DNA from: a virus
Reading direction: 5' to 3' (one strand)
Length of the DNA: 23,741 nucleotides
IMG/VR virus record: IMGVR_UViG_3300023176_003920
Location: 1 to 23,741 of that record
The position numbers and the translations under genes were made by a program. Positions 1 through 5,756 of this stretch are shown here, in pieces. The notes under the pieces were generated by a model that did not search any database, was not told where the DNA came from, and was given only the letters and a program-made list of their open reading frames with translations. The number at the start of each line of letters is the position of its first letter. Within the stretch, counting starts at the first letter, position 1.

Positions 1-1
1 C

Positions 2-157
2 AGAATCTATATGACAGGCTCATGCCGTTCATGGATCCATTACATCAATCTGCGTTCTGCAAATGGAACTCAGAAGGAACACATGGATATTGCTCTCGCT
101 TGTAAGGAAGTATTTAAAGAACAATTCCCCACTGTATCAGAAGCCTTGGAGTGGTGA
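2..157 (+). CDS. thyX: Flavin-dependent thymidylate synthase ThyX, C-terminal fragment
   Basis: This is the last 51 codons of a gene that begins before the window. The reading frame starting at base 2 runs [18 protein letters not shown] and then [11 protein letters not shown] before a TGA stop. The SxRSWIHxxxLR stretch followed by a GTQKEHxxIA helix is typical of the C-terminal substrate/FAD-binding end of ThyX. ThyX methylates dUMP to dTMP using methylene-tetrahydrofolate, FAD and NADPH, and is common in T4-like cyanophages, where it supports phage DNA synthesis. The catalytic RHR motif would lie upstream and cannot be seen. The identification is by recognised motif from the fragment only. 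Confidence 0.85.
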   Translation, partial: RIYMTGSCRSWIHYINLRSANGTQKEHMDIALACKEVFKEQFPTVSEALEW

Positions 158-187
158 TATATACAGTGTCCCCTAAAAAGGTGTAAC

Positions 188-367
188 ATGTATTACCAAA
201 CTGAATCACTTTCTAAGGACAATGCTCCGACAGTTTGTACCATTGTTGATGTCAAGAACGAAAAATATATTGTAGAATATATGAAAGACGGACAATTTGT
301 AACTACAGAATTGTCCCCAGATGATATCAAAAAGTTAGACTATTCTGAACAAGATATTAGTCAATAA
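188..367 (+). CDS. Small hypothetical protein (59 aa)
   Basis: A short ORF, MYYQTESLSKDNAP to SEQDISQ, starts 30 bases after thyX. An AAAGG Shine-Dalgarno sequence lies at 177-181, six bases before the ATG. The middle (CTIVDVKNEKYIVEYMKDG) alternates beta-strand-like segments and turns, and the end is acidic. There is no membrane segment or recognisable motif. It fills an otherwise empty gap in a tightly packed cluster and has a good ribosome site, so it is probably real. I do not recognise the family and propose no function. Confidence 0.6.
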   Translation: MYYQTESLSKDNAPTVCTIVDVKNEKYIVEYMKDGQFVTTELSPDDIKKLDYSEQDISQ

Positions 368-370
368 ATA
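363..370 (+). promoter_or_regulatory. Putative T4-type late promoter before the phoH pair
   Basis: AATAAATA differs at one base from the T4 late consensus TATAAATA. It overlaps the stop of the 59-residue ORF and lies 22 bases before the ATG at 393, so the start would fall just before that gene. T4-like late promoters are read by the gp55 sigma factor with gp33 and the sliding clamp. Such short A/T strings also arise by chance in this AT-rich sequence, so only the position supports it. Confidence 0.4.
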
Positions 371-392
371 AATTTGTAGTCTAATAATTATC

Positions 393-632
393 ATGCCCAC
401 ATATAGATTCGAAAACACTGAGACTGGTGAAATTTTTGAGAAGTGGATGCTGATGGATGAGAAGGCACCTTATCTAGAAGCAAATCCACAATTGAAACCA
501 CTTATTCCGACACAAATGAATGTCGGTGAAGTTGGCGATTGGCAAAATAGACTTGTTTCAAGAAATCCAGGCTGGAACGATGTTTTGAAAAAGGCATCGA
601 AAGCACCTGGTTCAAACGTAAAACCCATTTAA
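393..632 (+). CDS. Conserved small protein upstream of phoH, FmdB-like N-terminus (79 aa)
   Basis: The product begins MPTYRFENTETGEIFEKWM, which resembles the start of FmdB-type zinc-ribbon proteins (MPTYEYRC...) but has no cysteines, so any ribbon fold would be metal-free. The C-terminal half is basic and ends in a flexible K/P/S-rich tail. It lies six bases upstream of phoH and likely shares its transcript. No clear Shine-Dalgarno sequence precedes the ATG, and the late-type promoter at 363-370 would give a very short leader. I infer a cyanophage-specific protein of unknown role; the FmdB resemblance is limited to the first twenty residues. Confidence 0.7.
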   Translation: MPTYRFENTETGEIFEKWMLMDEKAPYLEANPQLKPLIPTQMNVGEVGDWQNRLVSRNPGWNDVLKKASKAPGSNVKPI

Positions 633-638
633 TCAAAT

Positions 639-1397
639 ATGGCAAGACAAAGAAAAACCTCAAACGGCAACATCGGTATCGGGATGAGTGCAAAACAGAT
701 GAGACGTAAGAAACCAATCAACTCTGATCTTATGGTTGGTATCGACCCGTTGACTGATAATCAAACTAAATTCTTTGATGAGTACAAAAAAGGCAAAAAC
801 TTATTTGCTTATGGTGCTGCTGGTACAGGTAAAACTTTCATTGCTTTATATCATGCTCTCAAGGATGTTCTCGATGAGAGAACTCCATATGAAAAAGTTT
901 ACATTGTAAGGTCACTTGTATCTACTCGTGAAATTGGTTTCCTTCCTGGAGATCATGAAGATAAAGCCGCACTTTATCAAATTCCTTACAAGAATATGGT
1001 AAAGTATATGTTTGAACTTGCTTCTGATTCAGATTTCGAGATGCTTTATGGTAATCTCAAAGCTCAAGAAACAATCTCGTTCTGGTCCACTAGTTTTATT
1101 CGTGGAACTACACTAGACAATGCAATTGTTCTGGTCGATGAAATGCAAAACTTGAATTTCCACGAACTTGATAGTATAATTACACGTATTGGGGAAAATA
1201 GTAAGATCATTTTCTGTGGTGATGCCACACAAACGGACTTACAAAAAACCCATGAGAAAAATGGTATTCTAGATTTCATGAAAATTATTAATGCAATGGA
1301 ATATGATTTTTCTTCAGTAGAATTTGGAGTTGATGATATTGTTCGTTCTGGCCTTGTCAAGAACTATATCGTAACTAAGTTGGCGATGGGTATGTAA
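639..1397 (+). CDS. phoH: PhoH family P-loop ATPase
   Basis: A 252-residue PhoH-like protein. Walker A is GAAGTGKT at residues 59-66, Walker B is IVLVDEMQ near 163-170, and the family motif FCGDATQTD is at 192-200. The DNQ at 40-42 just before the nucleotide-binding core is also typical. PhoH proteins are cytoplasmic NTPases, often proposed to act on RNA; the gene is very widespread in marine phages and is used as a diversity marker. Although named for phosphate regulation in E. coli, its phage role is unproven. The length and complete motifs suggest an intact gene. It is followed two bases later by the oxygenase gene, so the two are probably co-transcribed. Confidence 0.95.
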   Translation: MARQRKTSNGNIGIGMSAKQMRRKKPINSDLMVGIDPLTDNQTKFFDEYKKGKNLFAYGAAGTGKTFIALYHALKDVLDERTPYEKVYIVRSLVSTREIGFLPGDHEDKAALYQIPYKNMVKYMFELASDSDFEMLYGNLKAQETISFWSTSFIRGTTLDNAIVLVDEMQNLNFHELDSIITRIGENSKIIFCGDATQTDLQKTHEKNGILDFMKIINAMEYDFSSVEFGVDDIVRSGLVKNYIVTKLAMGM

Positions 1398-1399
1398 TA

Positions 1400-2104
1400 A
1401 TGTTTCCTGTTACACTTTATGATGGATTCTATGAAAATCCAGATGAAATAAGAGAGTTTGCGCTCTCTTTAGATTATGGAAAACAAACAGGAAACTTCCC
1501 AGGAGAGAGGACACAACCTTTAGAAGAAATTGATCTGGAATTTAGTTCTAAATTTTTTCTAAGGATCCTCTCTCTTTTTTATAATTTGGATAAAGAAAGA
1601 GTTGGATTTGGAATTAATTCTTATTTCCAAAAAATATATCCATACTCCGAAGACTTAAATGATCCACTAAACAATGGGTGGTATCATTCTGATGACGATG
1701 ACAATTTAGCTGCTGGTATTGTATACTTAAACCCCATTCCAAATCCAAATGCTGGAACAGTATTCGGAATAGAGACTGGAGGATTCAATCCAGAATCTCA
1801 TCCAGGTTATTCCATTAGAGATGATCTATACAGGAATAATAATTTGGGAGATATTGATGTTGATCTTTACCGAAAATCTGTAATCAAACATAACTCTTTA
1901 TTTGAAACTACAATCGAAGTAAAAAATCAATACAATAGATTAGTTTTTTATGACAGTAGAATACCTCACAGAGAAAACAATTTTTTCTGTAATTATGATG
2001 AACCAAGATTGACACATGTATTCTTCGTAAAATACTTCGAATCTGACACTAAACCACTCAATAGAATGTTTAATAATGAAATTCAAACACCTAGATTATC
2101 TTAA
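1400..2104 (+). CDS. 2OG-Fe(II) oxygenase-like protein
   Basis: This 234-residue protein has the layout of a 2-oxoglutarate/Fe(II) dioxygenase with a jelly-roll fold. An HxD pair is at H96/D98 (WYHSDDDDN), a strand AAGIVYLNP follows, the distal histidine is H190 (YDSRIPHREN), and R203 (EPRLTHVFF) could bind the 2-oxoglutarate carboxylate. The architecture resembles DUF6445-type oxygenases found in cyanophages. The substrate is unknown; suggestions for phage relatives include nucleic acid or protein hydroxylation, but nothing here decides. The gene follows phoH after two bases and its 3' end overlaps the exonuclease start by 29 bases. Confidence 0.75.
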   Translation: MFPVTLYDGFYENPDEIREFALSLDYGKQTGNFPGERTQPLEEIDLEFSSKFFLRILSLFYNLDKERVGFGINSYFQKIYPYSEDLNDPLNNGWYHSDDDDNLAAGIVYLNPIPNPNAGTVFGIETGGFNPESHPGYSIRDDLYRNNNLGDIDVDLYRKSVIKHNSLFETTIEVKNQYNRLVFYDSRIPHRENNFFCNYDEPRLTHVFFVKYFESDTKPLNRMFNNEIQTPRLS

Positions 2105-2750
2105 AGAAGAAGTTGACCTGGAGGCCCAAAATATTGAAGGAACACGTTTCTACAAAGTTCCTTCAGGTAAACTGTACCCATCCATCACTTCCGTAACTAG
2201 TTTTTACGGTAGAGAAAAGTTTATTGAGTGGCGTAGAAAGGTTGGTGAGGAAGAAGCTAATCGTGTAACTCGTATCGCCACTGATAGGGGAACTAAGTTT
2301 CACGATCTTGTTGAGAAATATATGCTCAATGAGAATGTGGATGACTACAATCCACTACCTGCAACAAAGTTCCTTTTCCTTGCGGCTAAACCTTATTTGG
2401 ACCGTATAAATAATATACATGCTTTAGAAAAATCACTTTACAGTGATTACCTAGGACTTGCGGGCCGAGTAGATTGTATTGCGGAATACGAAGGAGAACT
2501 CGCAGTCATTGACTTCAAGACCTCAAAGAAGATTAAACCAGAAGAGTGGATTGAAAACTACTTTGTTCAAGAAGTAGCCTATGCTTGCATGTATTATGAA
2601 ATGACCGGTATTACGGTTGACAAATTGATTACCATCATGGTAGCTGATAATGGAGAATGTCATGTTTATGAAAAAAGAAACAAGGGTCACTATATTAAAC
2701 TTCTTACCAAGTACATCCGAGAGTTCGTCTCTCATCACACACAAGACTAA
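2076..2750 (+). CDS. PD-(D/E)XK exonuclease (MGME1/RecB-like)
   Basis: A 224-residue nuclease of the PD-(D/E)XK superfamily. The motifs are in order: RGTKFHDLVE at 71-80 with H76 and E80, LAGRVDCIAEY at 128-138 with D132, AVIDFKTSKK at 143-152 with D146 and K148, and Q165 in QEVAYACMY. This arrangement matches the Cas4/RecB/MGME1 exonuclease group, which usually degrades single-stranded or flap DNA. The N-terminus (PSITSVTSFYG) also fits MGME1-like phage proteins. Its position between phoH and gp33/gp59 suggests DNA processing during replication or recombination, or host DNA breakdown. The ATG lies inside the oxygenase gene with no clear Shine-Dalgarno sequence, suggesting translational coupling; the next ATG would remove conserved residues. 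Confidence 0.85.
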   Translation: MKFKHLDYLKEEVDLEAQNIEGTRFYKVPSGKLYPSITSVTSFYGREKFIEWRRKVGEEEANRVTRIATDRGTKFHDLVEKYMLNENVDDYNPLPATKFLFLAAKPYLDRINNIHALEKSLYSDYLGLAGRVDCIAEYEGELAVIDFKTSKKIKPEEWIENYFVQEVAYACMYYEMTGITVDKLITIMVADNGECHVYEKRNKGHYIKLLTKYIREFVSHHTQD

Positions 2751-2754
2751 ACCT

Positions 2755-3018
2755 ATGCAGAACAACACTGAAGATGTAAACAATCTAATAAAGGAGAAGT
2801 TTCTCTGTCAGTCCAAGTTCGCTCAAGACATTGAATATCTTGTAATGACTTCCAAGATTAATTACATCGAAGCCATCGTCACATATTGTGAAGAGAATGG
2901 TATTGAGTTCGAGTCCGTGTCCAAACTTATTTCAAAACCATTGAAAGAGAAACTAAAACACGAAGCAACTCAACTAAACTTTTTGAAAAAAACAAGTCGT
3001 GCTAAACTAGTATTCTAA
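2755..3018 (+). CDS. 33: Late transcription coactivator gp33
   Basis: The frame is open from 2650, but ATG 2755 gives an 87-residue protein starting after the exonuclease stop, and the earlier codons read antigenic-looking out-of-frame exonuclease sequence. The chosen product is helical, with a core around DIEYLVMTSKINYIEAI and CEENGIEFESVSKLIS, and a basic C-terminus ending RAKLVF. This matches gp33-like proteins of T4-like cyanophages in size, helical pattern and neighbourhood. T4 gp33 binds the RNA polymerase flap and the gp45 sliding clamp, enabling gp55-directed late transcription. The assignment rests on pattern and synteny (next to gp59), since the family has weak motifs. The stop overlaps the gp59 start by one base. 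Confidence 0.7.
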   Translation: MQNNTEDVNNLIKEKFLCQSKFAQDIEYLVMTSKINYIEAIVTYCEENGIEFESVSKLISKPLKEKLKHEATQLNFLKKTSRAKLVF

Positions 3019-3608
3019 TGACGCCAATCGAGGTATACAAAACGTACCTGGCATTCAAGAATCATTTCACTAAACCAAACTACGACTACTTTCAATATTG
3101 CGGGAAGTCTAGAGCTTCAAAAGAATCGTTCAACAAGAGGAAAGATCGTTACTTCTTTGAACGAATGTCTCGTCAGAAATCTGATAACGAAATCAAACAA
3201 TACTTCCTTGCCAACTTTGTAGAATGTGATGATCCATCTAAACTTTGGATCGGTGAAATTATTCAGTCGGGTGAACAAAATTATTCTAACTGGCTAAAGA
3301 GATCCCAAAGTCTCTCATATCTTTTTAAAACAGAATCTGAAGTATTTTTACATAAAGATACTTTTGATTCTTTATTTGAGGTAAACGGATCTTCTCATCC
3401 AGAAATTTTAAAAAAGTATTTGCAAAATGCAATATCCATAGAGACTTTTGTAATTATGGATATGATTTTAAATTTTTCCAAAAAATTTGATAAAAATTTA
3501 ATAGATCCGGTGTGGGAATCCGTCAGTCTTCGTATAAAGAAATACAAGTCGTTCCTAAATATTGATAAGGAAAAATACACCAAAACCCTGAAGGAGATTG
3601 TATTGTGA
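3018..3608 (+). CDS. 59: Loader of DNA helicase, gp59
   Basis: A 196-residue protein, close to the 217 residues of T4 gp59. The N-terminus (VYKTYLAFKNHFTKPNYDYF, then RASKESFNKRKDRYFFERMS and YFLANFV) is characteristic of the gp59 DNA-binding domain. A mostly helical C-terminal half follows. T4 gp59 recognises forks and recombination intermediates, displaces gp32 and loads the gp41 replicative helicase. Its presence with gp32 and gp33 makes this a replication/late-switch cluster. The ATG overlaps the gp33 stop by one base (TAATG), suggesting translational coupling. The second half of the gene is notably A/T-rich. Confidence 0.88.
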   Translation: MTPIEVYKTYLAFKNHFTKPNYDYFQYCGKSRASKESFNKRKDRYFFERMSRQKSDNEIKQYFLANFVECDDPSKLWIGEIIQSGEQNYSNWLKRSQSLSYLFKTESEVFLHKDTFDSLFEVNGSSHPEILKKYLQNAISIETFVIMDMILNFSKKFDKNLIDPVWESVSLRIKKYKSFLNIDKEKYTKTLKEIVL

Positions 3609-3976
3609 ATATTTACTCTGAAATGGAGGAACTCAAAGAGATTGTAGAAAATCTCAGAGAGTTTGTATATACTAATGATTCCGATATGGAAACAACATTA
3701 TATTATACTTCTACTGGTGACCAAACTTTTCTTGAACTTTTTGAACAAGTTGTTATTAACCATGAAGATAAGGAAAAGTATGTAATTATACTAAAAAATC
3801 TTTTTATCAAAGCTAAAGATTTTTATTCTAGACTACTGGAAAATGAATATGATCCAACATGCATAGAATTTTCTATGGCTATGGAGGATTCTGCTAGGTT
3901 CTTGGGATTTTCTGATGATAGTGGAAAAAATTTGTTTTCGAAATTAGAAACTACTATAGAACATTTAGAAAAATAG
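3605..3976 (+). CDS. DUF1825-related small protein, paralogue 1 (123 aa)
   Basis: The GTG start at 3605 overlaps the gp59 stop by four bases and has a strong AAGGAG ribosome site at 3591-3596, which decides the start. The protein is acidic and helical. Its C-terminus, DSARFLGFSDD...LFSKLETTIEHLEK, aligns with the next gene's DAAEFLGFEGN...LFSEMEETLNRLDK, so the two look like diverged paralogues. The downstream copy resembles DUF1825, a family of short helical proteins in cyanobacteria and cyanophages; this one is more diverged and has a different N-terminal half. Base composition is extremely A/T-rich (the 60 bases from 3781 are 22% GC by count). Function unknown. Confidence 0.7.
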   Translation: MNIYSEMEELKEIVENLREFVYTNDSDMETTLYYTSTGDQTFLELFEQVVINHEDKEKYVIILKNLFIKAKDFYSRLLENEYDPTCIEFSMAMEDSARFLGFSDDSGKNLFSKLETTIEHLEK

Positions 3977-3987
3977 GAGATTAAGTT

Positions 3988-4323
3988 GTGAGTGGATTTT
4001 TTCAATCCGAAATAGTAAGAGAAGCCATCAAAGAGATGGAACAACTGCAACAACAAATCATAGAAGAAACTTTCAAAGCTCCTATGATGAACAAGGAACA
4101 GAAAAAAGAACATGTTGAGTTGATGAGAACTTTTCTTGAGAAACAAAAAAACTTATACTTCCGTGTTTCACTTTCCGATGATCCCGAAGCACAAGAAATG
4201 AAACAAAGAATCCAAGATGCTGCAGAGTTTCTTGGATTCGAAGGAAACGACATTAACGAGTTGTTTTCAGAAATGGAAGAAACTTTAAATCGTCTAGACA
4301 AAATTGCAGGAATAGAGGATTAG
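3988..4323 (+). CDS. DUF1825-like protein, paralogue 2 (111 aa)
   Basis: The GTG start follows an AGGAG site about eight bases upstream. The N-terminus (MSGFFQSEIVREAIKEMEQL) matches the FFxSEIVxE opening of DUF1825 proteins. The rest is helical, with a LYFRVSLSDDPEAQEMKQR segment and a C-terminal FLGF...LFSEMEETL motif. DUF1825 proteins are about 100 residues long and conserved in cyanobacteria, and have no established function. A homologue in a phage suggests capture from, or interplay with, the host. It lies between the replication genes and gp32 and is related to the preceding gene. Confidence 0.75.
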   Translation: MSGFFQSEIVREAIKEMEQLQQQIIEETFKAPMMNKEQKKEHVELMRTFLEKQKNLYFRVSLSDDPEAQEMKQRIQDAAEFLGFEGNDINELFSEMEETLNRLDKIAGIED

Positions 4324-4326
4324 ACA

Positions 4327-4596
4327 ATGACACCACACTACAAGATCACTTCACAGTATTGTTACCACAATGGTGAGATTGTAGATATGTATTTTATAAA
4401 TGGAATTCCCTTTACATTTGATGATATTCCTGTAATAATGCAAGACGACCCATATGTCCAATGCGAAGCAAACAATAATTATTCTTATACATCGGATGAT
4501 ATGTATCGTTGGTCAAACTATCTGATCATGGAAGAGTGTCATCCACTTTTATTCGAGATGGAACTGGCAAATCCAGAGGAAATGCCACGAGACTAG
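4327..4596 (+). CDS. Hypothetical protein (89 aa)
   Basis: An acidic ORF starts three bases after the DUF1825-like gene and ends just before the gp32 promoter. It has a compact, beta-rich N-terminal part (KITSQYCYHNGEIVDMYFIN, IPFTFDDIPVIM) followed by a Tyr/Asp/Asn-rich segment and the ending LANPEEMPRD. There are three cysteines without metal-binding spacing and no membrane segment. Base usage matches the genes upstream rather than gp32. I do not recognise it. It is probably real because it fills the operon with minimal spacing. Confidence 0.65.
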   Translation: MTPHYKITSQYCYHNGEIVDMYFINGIPFTFDDIPVIMQDDPYVQCEANNNYSYTSDDMYRWSNYLIMEECHPLLFEMELANPEEMPRD

Positions 4597-4599
4597 GGC

Positions 4600-4628
4600 T
4601 TGACATCCCTTCTTGCACCTTGTAAGAT
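4600..4628 (+). promoter_or_regulatory. Sigma70-like promoter for gp32
   Basis: A perfect -35 box TTGACA (4600-4605) is followed by a 17-base spacer and TAAGAT (4623-4628), which keeps the key T, A, A and T positions of TATAAT. It lies in the only sizeable gap of this cluster, 47 bases before the gp32 ATG, giving a leader of about 40 bases with GGAG at 4663-4666. It resembles the promoters that T4-like cyanophages use with the unmodified host polymerase, so gp32 is probably transcribed separately and early. Confidence 0.7.
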
Positions 4629-4675
4629 AAAGTCGTCCCAAAGGCCAAATCCCAACAAATACGGAGAATACAAAC

Positions 4676-5605
4676 ATGTCTTTTGCTGATCTTAAGAAAC
4701 AGTCCCGTGCTGGTTCGTTGACTGATAAACTGATCAAGAAAGTCGAAAAACTGAATAGTGGAGAAGGTGGTGCTGATGACCGCTTCTGGAAGCCTGAAGT
4801 CGATAAGGCTGGTAACGGTTATGCAGTGATCCGATTCCTTCCTGCGCCTGAAGGATGTGAACTTCCCTGGGCACAAGTCTGGAGCCATGCGTTCCAAGGC
4901 CCTGGTGGTTGGTATATTGAGAACTCCCTGACCACGATGGGTCAGAAGGATCCTGTGTCCGAACACAACCGTGTTCTGTGGAACAGTGGTTCTGATCGTG
5001 ATAAGGAGACTGCTCGTAAACAGAAACGTAAACTGTCTTACTACGCAAACATCTACGTTGTTGCTGATCCTGCACACCCCGAGAATGAGGGTCGTGTGTT
5101 CCTCTACAAGTTCGGTAAGAAGATCTTTGACAAGATCACCGAAGCGATGCAACCTCAGTTTGCAGATGAAGAAGCCATCAACCCCTTTGACTTCTGGCAA
5201 GGTGCGAACTTCAAACTGAAGATTCGTAAGGTTGAAGGTTACTGGAACTATGACAAGTCTGAGTTCGATCGTGTCGAACCTCTGATGGATGATGATGATA
5301 AACTGGAGAAGATCTATAACAACCTGAACGATCTCAATGAGTTCAGTGACGCTAAGAACTTCAAGACCTATGAGGAACTGAAGAAGCGTCTAGACTACGT
5401 TCTGGGAGTCCGTGGCACGCCTAAGACTCAAGACCCTGAGGTAGTAGAAGAAGAACAACAATGGGAAGCCGAACGTCGTGGAGACTACTCTGAGAAGCGT
5501 TCTGCTCCTTCCTTTGAGATCTCTAAACCTTCTGCTCGTGTTGAGGAAGATGATGAGGATGCAGATGATGCACTGAGTTACTTCCAGAAACTCGCGGAGA
5601 GTTGA
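4676..5605 (+). CDS. 32: Single-stranded DNA-binding protein gp32
   Basis: This 309-residue protein aligns along its length with T4 gp32. It has a basic N-terminal segment for cooperative binding (residues 5-26). The OB-fold core includes DKAGNGYAVIRFLPAPEG (43-60), WYIENSLTTMG (79-89), KRKLSYYANIYVVADPAHP (117-135), NEGRVFLYKFGKKIFDKI (137-154) and FWQGANFKLKIRKVEGYWNY (173-192). A linker and an acidic C-tail (EEDDEDADD near 290-298) follow, which in T4 recruits replication partners. It coats ssDNA in replication, repair and recombination and protects it from nucleases. H71 matches T4's zinc-ligand histidine, but the three Zn cysteines of T4 have no equivalents here. Composition is much richer in G+C than its neighbours, with cgt/ctg/aac-type codons, consistent with very high expression. 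Confidence 0.96.
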   Translation: MSFADLKKQSRAGSLTDKLIKKVEKLNSGEGGADDRFWKPEVDKAGNGYAVIRFLPAPEGCELPWAQVWSHAFQGPGGWYIENSLTTMGQKDPVSEHNRVLWNSGSDRDKETARKQKRKLSYYANIYVVADPAHPENEGRVFLYKFGKKIFDKITEAMQPQFADEEAINPFDFWQGANFKLKIRKVEGYWNYDKSEFDRVEPLMDDDDKLEKIYNNLNDLNEFSDAKNFKTYEELKKRLDYVLGVRGTPKTQDPEVVEEEQQWEAERRGDYSEKRSAPSFEISKPSARVEEDDEDADDALSYFQKLAES

Positions 5606-5607
5606 TT

Positions 5608-5724
5608 GTGGGGGATGCACTTGACGCTTGGATGAATCTAAGTTACGGAGAAGGGTTTCTCTTCTCTCTCTGGATCATCGGGATGTACTACATTAAACTT
5701 AGGATGGACAAATACATCCGATAA
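5608..5724 (+). CDS. Small putative single-pass membrane protein (38 aa)
   Basis: An ORF too short for most gene finders starts at GTG 5608, two bases after the gp32 stop, with GGAG at 5596-5599 as ribosome site inside the gp32 end. It ends four bases before the terminator hairpin. The sequence (GDALDAWMNLSYGEGFLFS, then LWIIGMYYIKLRMDKYIR) contains a hydrophobic stretch of about 14-16 residues followed by a basic tail, suggesting one inner-membrane segment with a cytoplasmic C-terminus. ATG 5632 is an alternative start that keeps the hydrophobic part. It is coupled to the strongly expressed gp32. Function unknown. Confidence 0.55.
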   Translation: MGDALDAWMNLSYGEGFLFSLWIIGMYYIKLRMDKYIR

Positions 5725-5727
5725 ACC

Positions 5728-5756
5728 AAAAGGAGGGGTTTTGCCCCTCCTTTTTT
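5728..5756. terminator. Bidirectional intrinsic terminator between gp32 and gp53
   Basis: GGAGGGG (5732-5738) pairs with CCCCTCC (5744-5750) around the loop TTTTG, extended by AAAA/TTTT. On the plus strand it is followed by six T residues; on the minus strand the other arm gives four T residues. The gp53 stop codon (TAA, bases 5757-5755) abuts it. It therefore probably ends both the gp32 transcript and the minus-strand gp4-gp53 transcript. Confidence 0.9.

Noticed and set aside
2009-2037. TTGACA just upstream of the exonuclease start
   Set aside because: No acceptable -10 box at 16-18 bases (AATACT, ATACTT, TACTTC), and it lies inside the oxygenase coding sequence.
2405-2412. Perfect TATAAATA on the plus strand inside the exonuclease gene
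   Set aside because: With roughly 32% each of A and T, about five exact matches would be expected by chance on both strands of this window; it is 340 bases from the next start, so not called as a promoter.
2650-2754. Upstream extension of the gp33 frame to ATG 2650
   Set aside because: It would lie out of frame inside the exonuclease gene; ATG 2755 after the exonuclease stop gives the expected gp33 size.
4526-5200. 224-residue open frame on the minus strand opposite gp32
   Set aside because: It is antisense to a confidently identified core gene; its openness follows from the strong codon bias of gp32, and it lacks a ribosome site and recognisable domains.
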